From Mycobacterium gallinarum (GTDB lineage Bacteria > Actinomycetota > Actinomycetes > Mycobacteriales > Mycobacteriaceae), in the NCBI RefSeq assembly GCF_010726765.1, contig NZ_AP022601.1:1488001-1552000 (forward strand): a stretch of 64,000 bases of DNA, written 5' to 3'. The notes below the pieces were generated by a model. That model searched no databases. It saw nothing but the letters and a program-made list of their open reading frames with translations, and had not been told where the DNA came from. The position numbers and the translations under genes were made by a program. Below are positions 37,550 to 45,609 of this stretch, in pieces; position 1 is the first letter of the stretch, and each line of letters starts with the position of its first letter.

Positions 37550-37570
37550 ATTACGTCACAGTGACGTTTG
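37550..37570. promoter_or_regulatory. 21-bp palindrome, copy 3 of 5
   Basis: ACGTCAC-A-GTGACGT (37553-37567) is the most symmetric copy. On the minus strand it touches an in-frame ATG (37551) of the SRPBCC-like gene, so a protein bound here would block or position that gene's transcription. Confidence 0.6.
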
Positions 37571-37792
37571 GTTAGCAGGATCGCGGGTTGGTGGGGCGGA
37601 GAAGCGATGACCATCTCGGTCGGTGCACGGCCCAGGATCGGCGTCGCCGACCTCAAGAGCTAGTTGTGATGCTCACCAAGGCCGTTGCCGCTCTTGACGT
37701 TCCAACTTTGCGATCCGGCGGTGATGCGATTCGCATATCGCGCTCCAGGGTCTGGATTATCGCGAGAGTCTCGGGCCGAGCTCCCCATGAAT

Positions 37793-37813
37793 ATTTCGTC
37801 ACAGTGACGTATT
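37793..37813. promoter_or_regulatory. 21-bp palindrome, copy 4 of 5
   Basis: CGTCAC-A-GTGACG at 37797-37809, followed by TATTGG. It lies about 240 bp downstream of copy 3 and 360 bp before the decarboxylase gene, in non-coding sequence. Confidence 0.6.
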
Positions 37814-38022
37814 GGTCGCACGAAACGGGAGAGGAGAGCCAGGGCGACGTCGCCGCGAATACGGACTCGGGACGCGCCCGTGGACCAGTCGCGCCGACGA
37901 CCGACATGGATACTCGTTCGGCAGACCGACCCGCCAGATGCCGACACTCGGCACCAGATCGCTGGATCAGGAGGCTCGGCCGGCTGGCGGAGTTGGGTGA
38001 CACCCGGGCGTCGATTGTCCGA

Positions 38023-38158
38023 TCCGGAACTAATTGAGAGGGGGAATGCGCATACCTGTGCACTCTCAAGTAGTTCTGGACGGAATCGTGGCCGTCTGTC
38101 CAGAACCAACAGAGAGTGTCGGACAGAATCCAGAACGACACGATAGTGCCGGACAAAA
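38023..38158 (+). promoter_or_regulatory. Cluster of TCCRGAAC-core elements upstream of the decarboxylase
   Basis: Four copies of a related element lie here: 38023-38030 (plus strand, TCCGGAAC), 38073-38080 (minus strand), 38099-38106 and 38129-38136 (plus strand). Most are followed by an A/T-N pair and TGAGAG- or GAGAGTG-like bases. A fifth copy is on the minus strand at 40206-40213, beyond the decarboxylase gene. The plus-strand copies at 38099 and 38129 form a 30-bp tandem repeat (38099-38128 and 38129-38158). Confidence 0.6.
38061..38118. repeat. Nested inverted repeat with 21-bp symmetric arms
   Basis: CACTCTC (38061-38067) and GTTCTGGAC (38073-38081) are mirrored by GTCCAGAAC (38098-38106) and GAGAGTG (38112-38118), with equal 5-bp unmatched gaps and a 16-bp centre. 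Each arm is one copy of the TCCRGAAC element in opposite orientation. It lies about 50-110 bp before the decarboxylase start, in promoter position. Confidence 0.7.
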
Positions 38159-38169
38159 GGATAGTTTCA

Positions 38170-39585
38170 ATGGATCAGAATTCTGCCCCGGTTCGAACCG
38201 ACATGCACGCGGCTCTGCCAAGGGCGATGGAACTGGCGACGGAATACCTGACGGGTCTCTCACACCGGCCGGTCGCGGCGAGTACCAGCTACGACGAAGT
38301 AGTCGATGCCCTGAGCGGGCCGCTGCCCGACCAAGGCACGAATGCGGTCTCGGTGGTCGAGAAGTTAGCCGCCACTCTCGGTCCGGCAACGATTGCGTGC
38401 GCCGGTCCCCGCTACTTTGGACTCGTCGTCGGGGGAACGCTACCCGCGGCGTTGGCTGCCGACTGGCTGGTATCGACCTGGGACCAGACGGCGTACAGCC
38501 GGATGTCGTCGCCGGCGGGTGCTGCGATCGATGCCGTCGCCGAGCGCTGGGTTCTTGACGCTCTTGGGCTGCCCACGGACGCATCCGTGGGTTTCGTGAC
38601 CGGAGCCACGGCGGGAAACGTCGTCGGGTTGCTTTCCGCACGGCACGTGCTGTTAGCGCGGCAAGGTTGGGACGTCGAGGCCGATGGGCTCGCGCAGGCA
38701 CCCCGTGTTCGCGTGCTGGTGGGCGACGAGGTCCATCCCTCGGTACTGCAGGCGTTGCAGATGATCGGTTTGGGAGCGCGCCGCGTCGAGCGCGTAGCAG
38801 TCGACGCACAAGGAGCCATGAGAGCGGACGCGCTCGCCGCCGCGCTCGCCGCTGACTCCGACCCTGCCATCGTGTGCGCACAAGTCGGCAACGTGAACTC
38901 CGGAGCGTGCGATCCGATGTCAGAGATCGTCGCGGCGACCCATGAGCACGGCGGCTGGGTTCACGTTGACGGTGCGTTCGGACTATGGGCGTGCGCATCG
39001 CCGCGACTGTCGACACTGGTTCAAGGTGTCGAGCTGGCCGATTCATGGTCGACAGACGCGCACAAGTGGCTCAACGTTCCCTACGACTGCGGCCTGGCCA
39101 TCGTTGCCGATCCCCAAGCTGCCCGCTCGGCGCTGGGAGCCAACACCAGCTATCTGCCCACGAGTAGCGAGCGCGAACCCGGTGTCCTGGTGCCCGAGAT
39201 GTCCCGGCGTGCACGGGCGGTGCCTGTCTACGCAGCGCTCGCCTCGCTAGGCAGGGAGGGGCTGCGACAACTGATCGAACGCTGCTGCGACCATGCCGAC
39301 CGTCTGGCCCAGATGATCCAGGGCACGCACGGCTTTGTGGTGTGCAACGACGTCGTGCTCAACCAGGTCCTGATCCGTGCTGACGACAGCGACGAGCGCA
39401 CTTGGCTTGTAGCAGAACTCGTGCGACGCAGCGGAGAGGCGTGGGTCGCGGGAACCGAATGGCACGGTCGAGCGGCGATACGCGTGTCCTTCTCCAACTG
39501 GACGACAGCGGATAACGACGTCGACCGCCTCGCTGAAGCGCTGCGGCAATCGCTGGCGGCGGCGCGAAAGGCTCAACAGGGGTAA
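38170..39585 (+). CDS. PLP-dependent group II decarboxylase-like protein
   Basis: This 471-residue fold-type I PLP enzyme is of the aromatic-amino-acid/glutamate decarboxylase family. Landmarks are AGPRYFGLVVGG, GFVTGATAGNVVGL, GNVNSGACDPMSEI, WVHVDGAFGLWA (Asp that binds the pyridine ring) and the Schiff-base lysine K299 in STDAHKWLNVPYDCG. It probably decarboxylates an amino acid, or carries out a related reaction. ATG 38170 starts the family fold. It is alone, with no transporter or accessory gene, flanked by repeated elements and followed by a strong terminator. Confidence 0.85.
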   Translation: MDQNSAPVRTDMHAALPRAMELATEYLTGLSHRPVAASTSYDEVVDALSGPLPDQGTNAVSVVEKLAATLGPATIACAGPRYFGLVVGGTLPAALAADWLVSTWDQTAYSRMSSPAGAAIDAVAERWVLDALGLPTDASVGFVTGATAGNVVGLLSARHVLLARQGWDVEADGLAQAPRVRVLVGDEVHPSVLQALQMIGLGARRVERVAVDAQGAMRADALAAALAADSDPAIVCAQVGNVNSGACDPMSEIVAATHEHGGWVHVDGAFGLWACASPRLSTLVQGVELADSWSTDAHKWLNVPYDCGLAIVADPQAARSALGANTSYLPTSSEREPGVLVPEMSRRARAVPVYAALASLGREGLRQLIERCCDHADRLAQMIQGTHGFVVCNDVVLNQVLIRADDSDERTWLVAELVRRSGEAWVAGTEWHGRAAIRVSFSNWTTADNDVDRLAEALRQSLAAARKAQQG

Positions 39586-39587
39586 GG

Positions 39588-39621
39588 CCACTGCTGCGGC
39601 TCAGCGGAGCCGCAGCAGTGG
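39588..39621 (+). terminator. Hairpin terminator of the decarboxylase gene
   Basis: CCACTGCTGCGGCT (39588-39601) and AGCCGCAGCAGTGG (39608-39621) form a perfect 14-bp stem with a 6-nt loop, 3 bp after the stop codon and followed by CCTTTCC. Confidence 0.85.
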
Positions 39622-40404
39622 ACGGCCTTTCCTGGACGATTGCGCAGACAAGCGCCAAAGCGGTGGTGTGCCCCCCGGTCACGCCAAATCCGTCATCAGA
39701 CGCAACGCTCGGCCACGTCCAGCGACAGCTCAGCCACAGTCGGTGTATTCGGAGCATCAGTACCTTAAAAGGTCTATCACCCAGGGAAATCCGGGTGATG
39801 TCAGGACTGTCCTTCGGCGTGGCCCCGACCCCTTCGTGCCCTTGGCCCAGCGGACGGTCAGCGCGCTGTATTTACCGGAACGGGGGACGTGCGGAGAAGA
39901 GAAATGTCATCGGCACGCAGAGGCGAGGGACGAAGCCGGGAAGCTCCTCAGCAGCCATCGTCGCCTCCGCCTGACAGCCGATCTAACCATGTGGGTGCCA
40001 CTCGTAACGTCGCACACTGAATGGTCAATGACCCAGCGGGACATATCAATTCGTCACTGTGACGCTTTGATGGGGCGGCCGACTGACGGAGGGTGGGCCG
40101 CCGAAGAATCGACAGGCGGGCCCGCACTGACCAGCATCCGCATCTCGTCGCCGAGGGCGCGAAAATTCGGACAGCTACCAGGTTTTCCCGGATTACTCCC
40201 AACTAGTTCCGGATCGGACACGGACATCGATCGACCCCGTCGCGACGCGCACCGGGACTATCGCCTGGTCGACAAAGTGCCGATAAGCCACATTATGTCA
40301 ACTTACTGACGCTGTGTTGATCCGCTGAATTTTCGTGTTCTGCCCCTGCCCCGCGCCTCAGCGGTGAACCGTGGATGCATCGAAACGCCTCGAGGGGCGA
40401 GAAT
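39622..40404. other. Gene-poor region downstream of the decarboxylase
   Basis: No supported gene. It contains a small inverted repeat (ATCACCC...GGGTGAT around 39777-39800), palindrome copy 5 (40048-40068) and the inverted fifth TCCRGAAC element (40206-40213). The longest open frame on the plus strand (39668-40309) has no recognisable motif or coding bias. Confidence 0.5.
40048..40068. promoter_or_regulatory. 21-bp palindrome, copy 5 of 5
   Basis: AATTCGTCAC-T-GTGACG, followed by CTTTG. It lies in non-coding sequence 460 bp beyond the decarboxylase gene. It keeps the left half of the consensus perfectly and differs in the right flank. Confidence 0.6.
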
Positions 40405-40815
40405 TCAGCGAGTGCCGATCAACACCGGCGCATCGGCGACCACGCGGGGCGGAACCCTCGTCGGCGGCGCCGGTTGAACCTCCAGAACGGATCCCGAGGA
40501 CAGATCTCCAACTACGTACGGCGGAACGTTTCCGGGCGGATCCGGCTGAACCTCCAGAACGGCTCCTCCGCTTGGCAGCCTGAGGTCGTCGGGATTGATG
40601 CAGGCGCCGTTGCGCATGACGCCGCCGGCGTGCTCGCAGCAGTAGTCCGTCGGCATGTCCCGCTCCAGACATGATGCGAAGTCGGATTCTTTGTAGTCGG
40701 CATTCGCGACGGCGAGAGCCCCGAATGGGGCGGCCGCGAGGGCAAGCACACCTGCGGACATGGCGGCACGCATGATCCAACGCGAAGGCGAGGAAACTGT
40801 GATGGGGTGTTTCAT
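40405..40815 (-). CDS. Small secreted protein with duplicated Pro-rich tail
   Basis: This 136-residue protein has a Sec signal peptide (about residues 1-38, ending ALAVANA). The mature domain contains several Cys (SCLERDMPTDYCCEHAGGVMRNGAC). The C-terminal tail has two similar units (VLEVQPDPPGNVPPYVVGD and VLEVQPAPPTRVPPRVVAD). ATG 40815 follows AAGGAG with good spacing. The tail duplication is also visible in DNA near 40469 and 40545. Function unknown. Confidence 0.72.
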   Translation of the reverse strand: MKHPITVSSPSRWIMRAAMSAGVLALAAAPFGALAVANADYKESDFASCLERDMPTDYCCEHAGGVMRNGACINPDDLRLPSGGAVLEVQPDPPGNVPPYVVGDLSSGSVLEVQPAPPTRVPPRVVADAPVLIGTR

Positions 40816-41510
40816 GGTGATGACTCCTTGGGTTGTGTCGCGGCGTCCGGCGGAAGCCGCTTCTAGGTGATGGACGCAAGTGTCTGACGGGCGGCGTGCT
40901 TTTGTAATCGCCGCGAAGCCAGAGTCCACGCCCAAAAGGAAAGGTTTACCTATCCGGCCGGTAAGGAGCGCTGGGAATCAATTGACCGGCCGCGGACTCC
41001 TTCCCTACCGTGACCTCGGCGGCGGATTGTCGCGTTGACCCAGGCGCGCGCATTGAGCCCGGGACCAAGTCCCCGGCCTGCCAAACGATTTCACCGTTTA
41101 CGCGATGGACATTCTGGGTGAGCCCGGTGAAGGCATCCAGTAGGAGGCGATGTTGCGCCCCGCTGATTCTGCGAGCTGCATCGACACATTTGTTGACGGC
41201 TTGCGGCTACGCAATGTGCGGCTGGTCGGGCTTTCGTAGGAGGTGGCTTGCCACCCATACGCGGCGCGACTCCCCGACCGATTGGTGACGGTCACCCCAA
41301 TTGACCCGCCGGCACGGTGACTCGCCTCTGTACAAAGTTCTGGCGAAGTCTCGCGCTTGTCTCGCCGGGGCCATATTCCGATCGAGCCGCCGCGCCGCGG
41401 CATGGATCACGGGTCACCCGGTTACGGGCGGCCCTGTCGGAGGGCGCACGGATTGTTCATGGCGTGCCGCTGTCCATCGGCTCGCGTTCGAACACCAACG
41501 CGGTATTTGA
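40816..41510. other. Gene-poor region
   Basis: No convincing gene. A minus-strand frame around 40930-41210 encodes a protein-like stretch (LLLDAFTGLTQNVHRVNGEIV) but has no start codon and is closed by a stop just upstream. A short palindrome GGTGAC-G-GTCACC is at 41284-41296. The first 120 bases should contain the promoter of the secreted-protein gene. Confidence 0.45.
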
Positions 41511-41975
41511 TCAGGACGAAATCTCGGCGGCGAGTCGACCGAGCGTGTCGGTCAGCTGATCCTCGGTCACGAGCGGGAACTTCACCTTCTCGAGCAGCTT
41601 TTTGTCGGTGACCTTGGACCAGTCGTAAGTATGGCGAACCAGCGTCTCATTAGGACCTTGCGGTTCCAGCTCCCACAGCCACTCCCACCCGGGAGGCTCG
41701 GTGCCCGCGGGCGCGGTCTTCCAGGCCAGCAGCTTGTCTTTCACGTAGCCGGACACGTGGTTATCAGTTTTGTACTCGCCACCCATATGGTCACCCTGCA
41801 TGTTCATCGTGAAGACTTCGCCGACCTGTTTGATCCGATCGGCATGGTCCACACTGCGGATGAACCCAGAGCCATCGAGCACCTGGTGCCGCTCCGGATT
41901 GGAGAGTACGTCGAAGATCGCATCGACTGGCGCCTCGATGGTTCGTTCCACGGTGACCTTCTTGTTGTTGCTCAT
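41511..41975 (-). CDS. SRPBCC-family protein
   Basis: This 154-residue SRPBCC/START-fold protein has VTVERTIEAPVDAIFDVLSNPERHQVLDGSGFIRSV at the N terminus (helix-grip start), a beta-rich middle with WEWLWELEPQG, and a C-terminal helix. ATG 41975 was preferred over an upstream in-frame start at 42008. Ligand and role are unknown. It lies 55 bp downstream of the GGDEF gene on the same strand and may share its transcript. Confidence 0.8.
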   Translation of the reverse strand: MSNNKKVTVERTIEAPVDAIFDVLSNPERHQVLDGSGFIRSVDHADRIKQVGEVFTMNMQGDHMGGEYKTDNHVSGYVKDKLLAWKTAPAGTEPPGWEWLWELEPQGPNETLVRHTYDWSKVTDKKLLEKVKFPLVTEDQLTDTLGRLAAEISS

Positions 41976-42030
41976 ACCTTCACACTGCCCAAAACTGCCC
42001 GATCCCACACGTTGCGATCACCCCGATTCG

Positions 42031-43158
42031 CTACTGCTCAATGTCCGTGGCGCCGGGCTCCATGCCTGCCGGAGGTAGCAGCGTCGGATAGTGGGACACC
42101 CGATTGCCGCCCGCGCGCTTCGCCTCGTACATCGCCATGTCCGAGGTGCGGATCAGATCGTTGATGAGCTGGAGATTGTCTCTCGCTGAGTCGGTCTCGA
42201 GCGGGGCGCCCGCTGTACCGATACTCGCCGTCACCGGTAACGGAGTTCCGTCGATGGCCTGGCGTAGTCGCTCGGCCATCTTGGCTGGATTCGGAGCGGT
42301 GTCGATGTCGGCGACCACGAACTCTTCTCCACCTACCCTGCCGATCACCGCGGTGGGGCGGCAGTTCTCACGAAGCGCCGTGCTGACGTCGACCAATGCC
42401 TGATCGCCTGCGGCGTGACCGAGGGTGTCGTTGAGTTGTTTGAAGTTATCGAGATCGAGCATCGCCATCACCACGTAGATGGCAGCGGGGCCCTTGTGGA
42501 GCATCATGAGTTGGTACACCGAGTTCTGGAACGAGCGCCGATTCAGCAGCCCGGTGAGCGAATCACGGTCAGAACCCTGCAAGTCTGTTCGCAATGTGTG
42601 CACCAACGACAGGATTCCGAACGGTACACCGATATTCAGCGATGCCAACGTGACCAGCGTTGCGATTGTCAGCGCGACGTCACCGGTGGTGGCGATCAGC
42701 CGGGATGCCATGATCGCCGCGCACAGGGTGGCCACACCGAGGTTCGCGACCACGAAGCCAGTCGTGTGGAAGTAGGCGGCGAAACCACCGATGACGGCGA
42801 AGGTCGCACACGCTCCCAACCCCGAGTACGGGTTTGAGAAGGCAAAGCACGTTGCCGCGATTGCCACCGTGGCCATCGCCGAAAAGATGACGGACTGCCG
42901 GCGTGTGGGCCAACGAAGCAACCAGAGGAAACCACCGGCCACGGCGACCACAGCCGCAGCGATGGCAAGCGCGACCCTCACGGGATTGTCCGGACCGAAT
43001 GGACTCCAGATCATCACGATCGGAAGCGCAGCCGTCGTCACGGTGAAGCCAAACGTCGCGCGGCGCCAGAGCATCTGAAGCCCGCGTTCATTCAGGTAAG
43101 CGCTGAGCCAGTCGTACTGATCCGGTTGCTTCAACCATTGCCCAGCCGATCGGGCCAT
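42031..43158 (-). CDS. Membrane-bound GGDEF diguanylate cyclase
   Basis: This 375-residue protein has six hydrophobic helices in residues 30-190, then a GGDEF domain (about 195-355) with DSLTGLLNRRSF, LDLDNFKQLNDTLGHAAGDQAL and the active-site GRVGGEEF, followed by ASIGTA. GGEEF is a catalytically competent variant, so it should make c-di-GMP from two GTP. No RxxD inhibitory site is obvious before the GGEEF. The membrane part presumably senses an envelope or energy signal. Confidence 0.9.
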   Translation of the reverse strand: MARSAGQWLKQPDQYDWLSAYLNERGLQMLWRRATFGFTVTTAALPIVMIWSPFGPDNPVRVALAIAAAVVAVAGGFLWLLRWPTRRQSVIFSAMATVAIAATCFAFSNPYSGLGACATFAVIGGFAAYFHTTGFVVANLGVATLCAAIMASRLIATTGDVALTIATLVTLASLNIGVPFGILSLVHTLRTDLQGSDRDSLTGLLNRRSFQNSVYQLMMLHKGPAAIYVVMAMLDLDNFKQLNDTLGHAAGDQALVDVSTALRENCRPTAVIGRVGGEEFVVADIDTAPNPAKMAERLRQAIDGTPLPVTASIGTAGAPLETDSARDNLQLINDLIRTSDMAMYEAKRAGGNRVSHYPTLLPPAGMEPGATDIEQ

Positions 43159-43384
43159 CGCTCACCCCCGACCAAAGTCGACCCCCAGCGATGGCTTGCT
43201 ACCCGGGCGGCGATCGATATCGGCGCTACGAGCACGGTTGATCGTGGAAGGCGGTCGGACTGGATGATGACAGCGTATCGGTCCGCAATCCCCGGATGGA
43301 CGGCAACGTGCGATACCGCCAGGCAAGCACAGGCGTCTGCTAGTCGGTTATGCCGCGGATGGATGAATACAGGCGGAGTACGAA

Positions 43385-43698
43385 CTGGCGCCGGGAGTGC
43401 TCGTCACCCGCAACGGCGGTCACACTCCAGGACACGGCATCGTGCGCCTCGCGTCCGGTGGTGACGCACTCACGTTCGCCGGTGACTCGGTGTTCGCGCC
43501 GGGGTTCATAATCTCCAGTGGCACAACGGGTTCGAACACGATCCGGAGGAGTCCGCCCGCGTCCGTATCGAGCTGTTGCGGGAGCTGGCCGCGACGGGAG
43601 AGGCGATGGTGGCCACCCACCCGCCATTCCCTTCCGTCTGCCATGTGGCGACCCACGGCGACGTCTTCCGCTGCGTTCCCTCCTCCTGGGACTACTGA
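43385..43698 (+). pseudogene. Truncated, frameshifted MBL-fold hydrolase remnant
   Basis: One frame encodes ELAPGVLVTRNGGHTPGHGIVRLASGGDALTFAGDSVFAPGF, the C-terminal half of a metallo-beta-lactamase-fold enzyme (GHTPGH and GDSVF motifs). At about 43507-43512 one base is missing, and the coding continues in another frame as NLQWHNGFEHDPEESARVRIELLRELAATGEAMVATHPPFPSVCHVATHGDVFRCVPSSWDY to TGA 43696-43698. The N-terminal half with the HxHxDH site is absent. The gene is dead. Confidence 0.75.
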
Positions 43699-44234
43699 CC
43701 AATCGTTGGACCAGCGCCGACGTGAGTCGCCGAAGCGTCCTCACGTCGGCGCCCCATCGCAACGGCGGCACATCCGGCGGCCGCCGCGGTGAGGACGTGC
43801 CAGGCGCCGTGGAACTGCCACAGGCTCTCGGGCCGGCACAGCGGGGACCCGGAACGGCCTGCCGCGTAGGCAATCAGGGCGACCGCGAGAATCCCGGCCG
43901 CAACCATCCACAGTCGCCACTGACTGCGGACGCTTCGCACGAGACCCGCAACGCACACCACTCCGAAGGCGATGATCGGCCAGTCGTGCGCAGGACCTGC
44001 CCATGTCGGCTGCGGCCCGTGATAGACGAAGCTGCCCAGGCCGACCGCAATGATAACTACTCCCGCCGCTGAGGCCAGCGCTCCCCTGCCCCGCATCGCC
44101 CAGCACAGCACCACCACCCCCGTCGCTACGTAAGCGAGGCTGGAAACTGCGAGAACAGGTTGGGCCAACGCGTGGTCCGCGACGCGCTCACAGTCCGACT
44201 GCCCGATACCCGCGACAGCCACCAACACGTGCAT
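43692..44234 (-). CDS. Seven-helix membrane protein, possibly CREST/ceramidase-like
   Basis: This 180-residue protein has six or seven hydrophobic helices. It carries SFVYHGPQPTWAGPAHDWPI and, near the C terminus, FHGAWHVLTA. The pattern Ser-x3-His ... His-Asp ... His-x3-His is that of the CREST superfamily (alkaline ceramidase, PAQR), where these residues hold a metal and cut amide bonds. The fold assignment is inference; lipid amidase activity is not shown. It converges with the MBL remnant, overlapping its last 7 bp. Confidence 0.6.
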   Translation of the reverse strand: MHVLVAVAGIGQSDCERVADHALAQPVLAVSSLAYVATGVVVLCWAMRGRGALASAAGVVIIAVGLGSFVYHGPQPTWAGPAHDWPIIAFGVVCVAGLVRSVRSQWRLWMVAAGILAVALIAYAAGRSGSPLCRPESLWQFHGAWHVLTAAAAGCAAVAMGRRREDASATHVGAGPTIGQ

Positions 44235-44264
44235 GACGAATCACGGTAACCGGCCCGGCTTGCG

Positions 44265-45107
44265 CTAAAAGAGATCCGGCGTCTTCGGTGGGACGTCGTC
44301 GAGAAATGCGCTGATCATGGGTACCAACACCTCCGCCTCACCCGACACACCGATGTGCGACATCGCAGGCAGGACCACCAGCCGCGCGTCAGGGGCCTTC
44401 TGCAACACGCCTGTTGCCGCGGCCTCCTCGTCGCCTCCACCGCGCAGCTTGAACATGGCCAGAGCGTGTTCGAGCATCACGCCATCCGCGTCGCCGACGA
44501 TGACCATCGTCTTGGCCGAGATCGCGCGCATCTCGTCTTCGGTGATCTGCTGGTCGTCAATGTTCAGGACCTTCATCTTCTCGAGGTAGGTCTCGAACGC
44601 CTTGGCATCCGGCGTGTGCGCCTTGAACGCCGTCTCGACGGGTGTACCCGCGAAGTCGCCAGCAGTCAGTTCCGCAATGGATTCGGACACCGCCGGATAC
44701 CAACCTTCCTTGCGGAAGGTCGCCGACAGCGACACCAACTTGTTCACGATCGAGGGGTGGCGGATCGCCAGTTGCAGCGCCACTCCGCCGCCCTGTGAAT
44801 AACCCATCACGTCCGCGCGCTGGACTCCTAAGGCGCGCAACAACTCCGCGGCGTCATCGGCGAACTGCTCGTACGACATCTCACGTGGCGTATCCGGTGT
44901 CCGGCCGTGTCCCTGTTGGTCGAACACGATCACTGTGCGATCCCTCGCGAACGCCTCAACCCATGCGGGCATCGAATCGGCGCCCATGAACGCACCGGGG
45001 ATCAACAACAGGGGCGGCTTCGAGCCGACGAGCTCGCCGTATACCTCGTAATAGAGATCCAGCCCGTTAATCGGTAGCTGTCCACCGCGTGCCGGCTTCG
45101 TTCCCAT
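44265..45107 (-). CDS. Alpha/beta hydrolase
   Basis: This 280-residue alpha/beta hydrolase has the oxyanion region LIPGAFMG, VFDQQGHGRTPD, nucleophile GYSQGGG (Ser), acid in VIVGDADGV and the final His in AMSHIGVSG. The family includes mycobacterial hydrolases for small esters and lactones. ATG 45107 follows GGAAGGT, giving an N terminus close to the fold. It is divergent from a small secreted-protein gene. Confidence 0.85.
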   Translation of the reverse strand: MGTKPARGGQLPINGLDLYYEVYGELVGSKPPLLLIPGAFMGADSMPAWVEAFARDRTVIVFDQQGHGRTPDTPREMSYEQFADDAAELLRALGVQRADVMGYSQGGGVALQLAIRHPSIVNKLVSLSATFRKEGWYPAVSESIAELTAGDFAGTPVETAFKAHTPDAKAFETYLEKMKVLNIDDQQITEDEMRAISAKTMVIVGDADGVMLEHALAMFKLRGGGDEEAAATGVLQKAPDARLVVLPAMSHIGVSGEAEVLVPMISAFLDDVPPKTPDLF

Positions 45108-45225
45108 CGTTCGACCTTCCGTCCCGTGTCGATCTCCTGAATGCAGACCGCCGAGTTTGGCCAAACTCATCGTCGACGACAATTGCCGTGGATACTTCTC
45201 AGAAGTTCAAGATCAGGGGGCCGTG

Positions 45226-45558
45226 ATGCGCAAGCCATTCCACTGCGGGGCCGTCGCCATGCTGTCCGCTGCGGCTGTCGCGCTGACGGCTTATGCGCCC
45301 GCAGCGGGCGCGGACCCCTACACCCCGGCTCAGACCCAGGACAGCGCGGAGTTCGCGATCGCCGACGGTTACATCACCATGCAGGCGGTCTGCACTCCCG
45401 ACCTCTCCCCTGTCTTCGAATCCGTCGCCTGGGATTCGCCCGGATTCACACCAGAGGGCGGCACCGGCATGATTCATGACGCCAACCCGGACCTCGGCGG
45501 CCACTTCCAAGCCACGTGGAGCGGCGAAAACTGGTCCGTCGAGTACCAGTTCTGCTGA
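45226..45558 (+). CDS. Small secreted mycobacterial protein
   Basis: This 110-residue protein has a signal peptide (about residues 1-29, ending AAGA). The mature domain has two Cys (AVC...YQFC) that probably form a disulphide, with an acidic, aromatic composition (ATWSGENWSVEYQFC end). It starts at ATG 45226 (or GTG 45223) after a G-rich ribosome-binding region. No known function. Confidence 0.7.
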   Translation: MRKPFHCGAVAMLSAAAVALTAYAPAAGADPYTPAQTQDSAEFAIADGYITMQAVCTPDLSPVFESVAWDSPGFTPEGGTGMIHDANPDLGGHFQATWSGENWSVEYQFC

Positions 45559-45609
45559 AACACGCAGCACAATGCCCAATCGACCGTCGCCGAGCGTCAC
45601 CTCTGTACC

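Larger units (their letters stand above)
37459..38022. other. Gene-poor region with two palindrome copies
   Basis: I see no convincing gene here. The region holds copies 3 (37550-37570) and 4 (37793-37813) of the 21-bp palindrome. Open frames exist on both strands but lack homology, codon bias and ribosome-binding sites. Confidence 0.5.

Noticed and set aside
35004..40068. Reading the 21-bp palindromes as CRP sites or as SigJ/ECF41-type promoters
   Set aside because: CRP sites need a 6-bp gap between TGTGA and TCACA, which is absent; the GTCACA -35 of the ECF41 type is present but no CGTC -10 lies at the required distance in the copies.
39668..40309. 213-residue plus-strand frame downstream of the decarboxylase
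   Set aside because: No coding bias, no motif, and it spans both repeat elements, so it is treated as non-coding.
40930..41210. Protein-like minus-strand stretch containing LLLDAFTGLTQNVHRVNGEIV
   Set aside because: No start codon after the upstream stop, no homologue recognised and no ribosome-binding site; could be a relic but cannot be supported.
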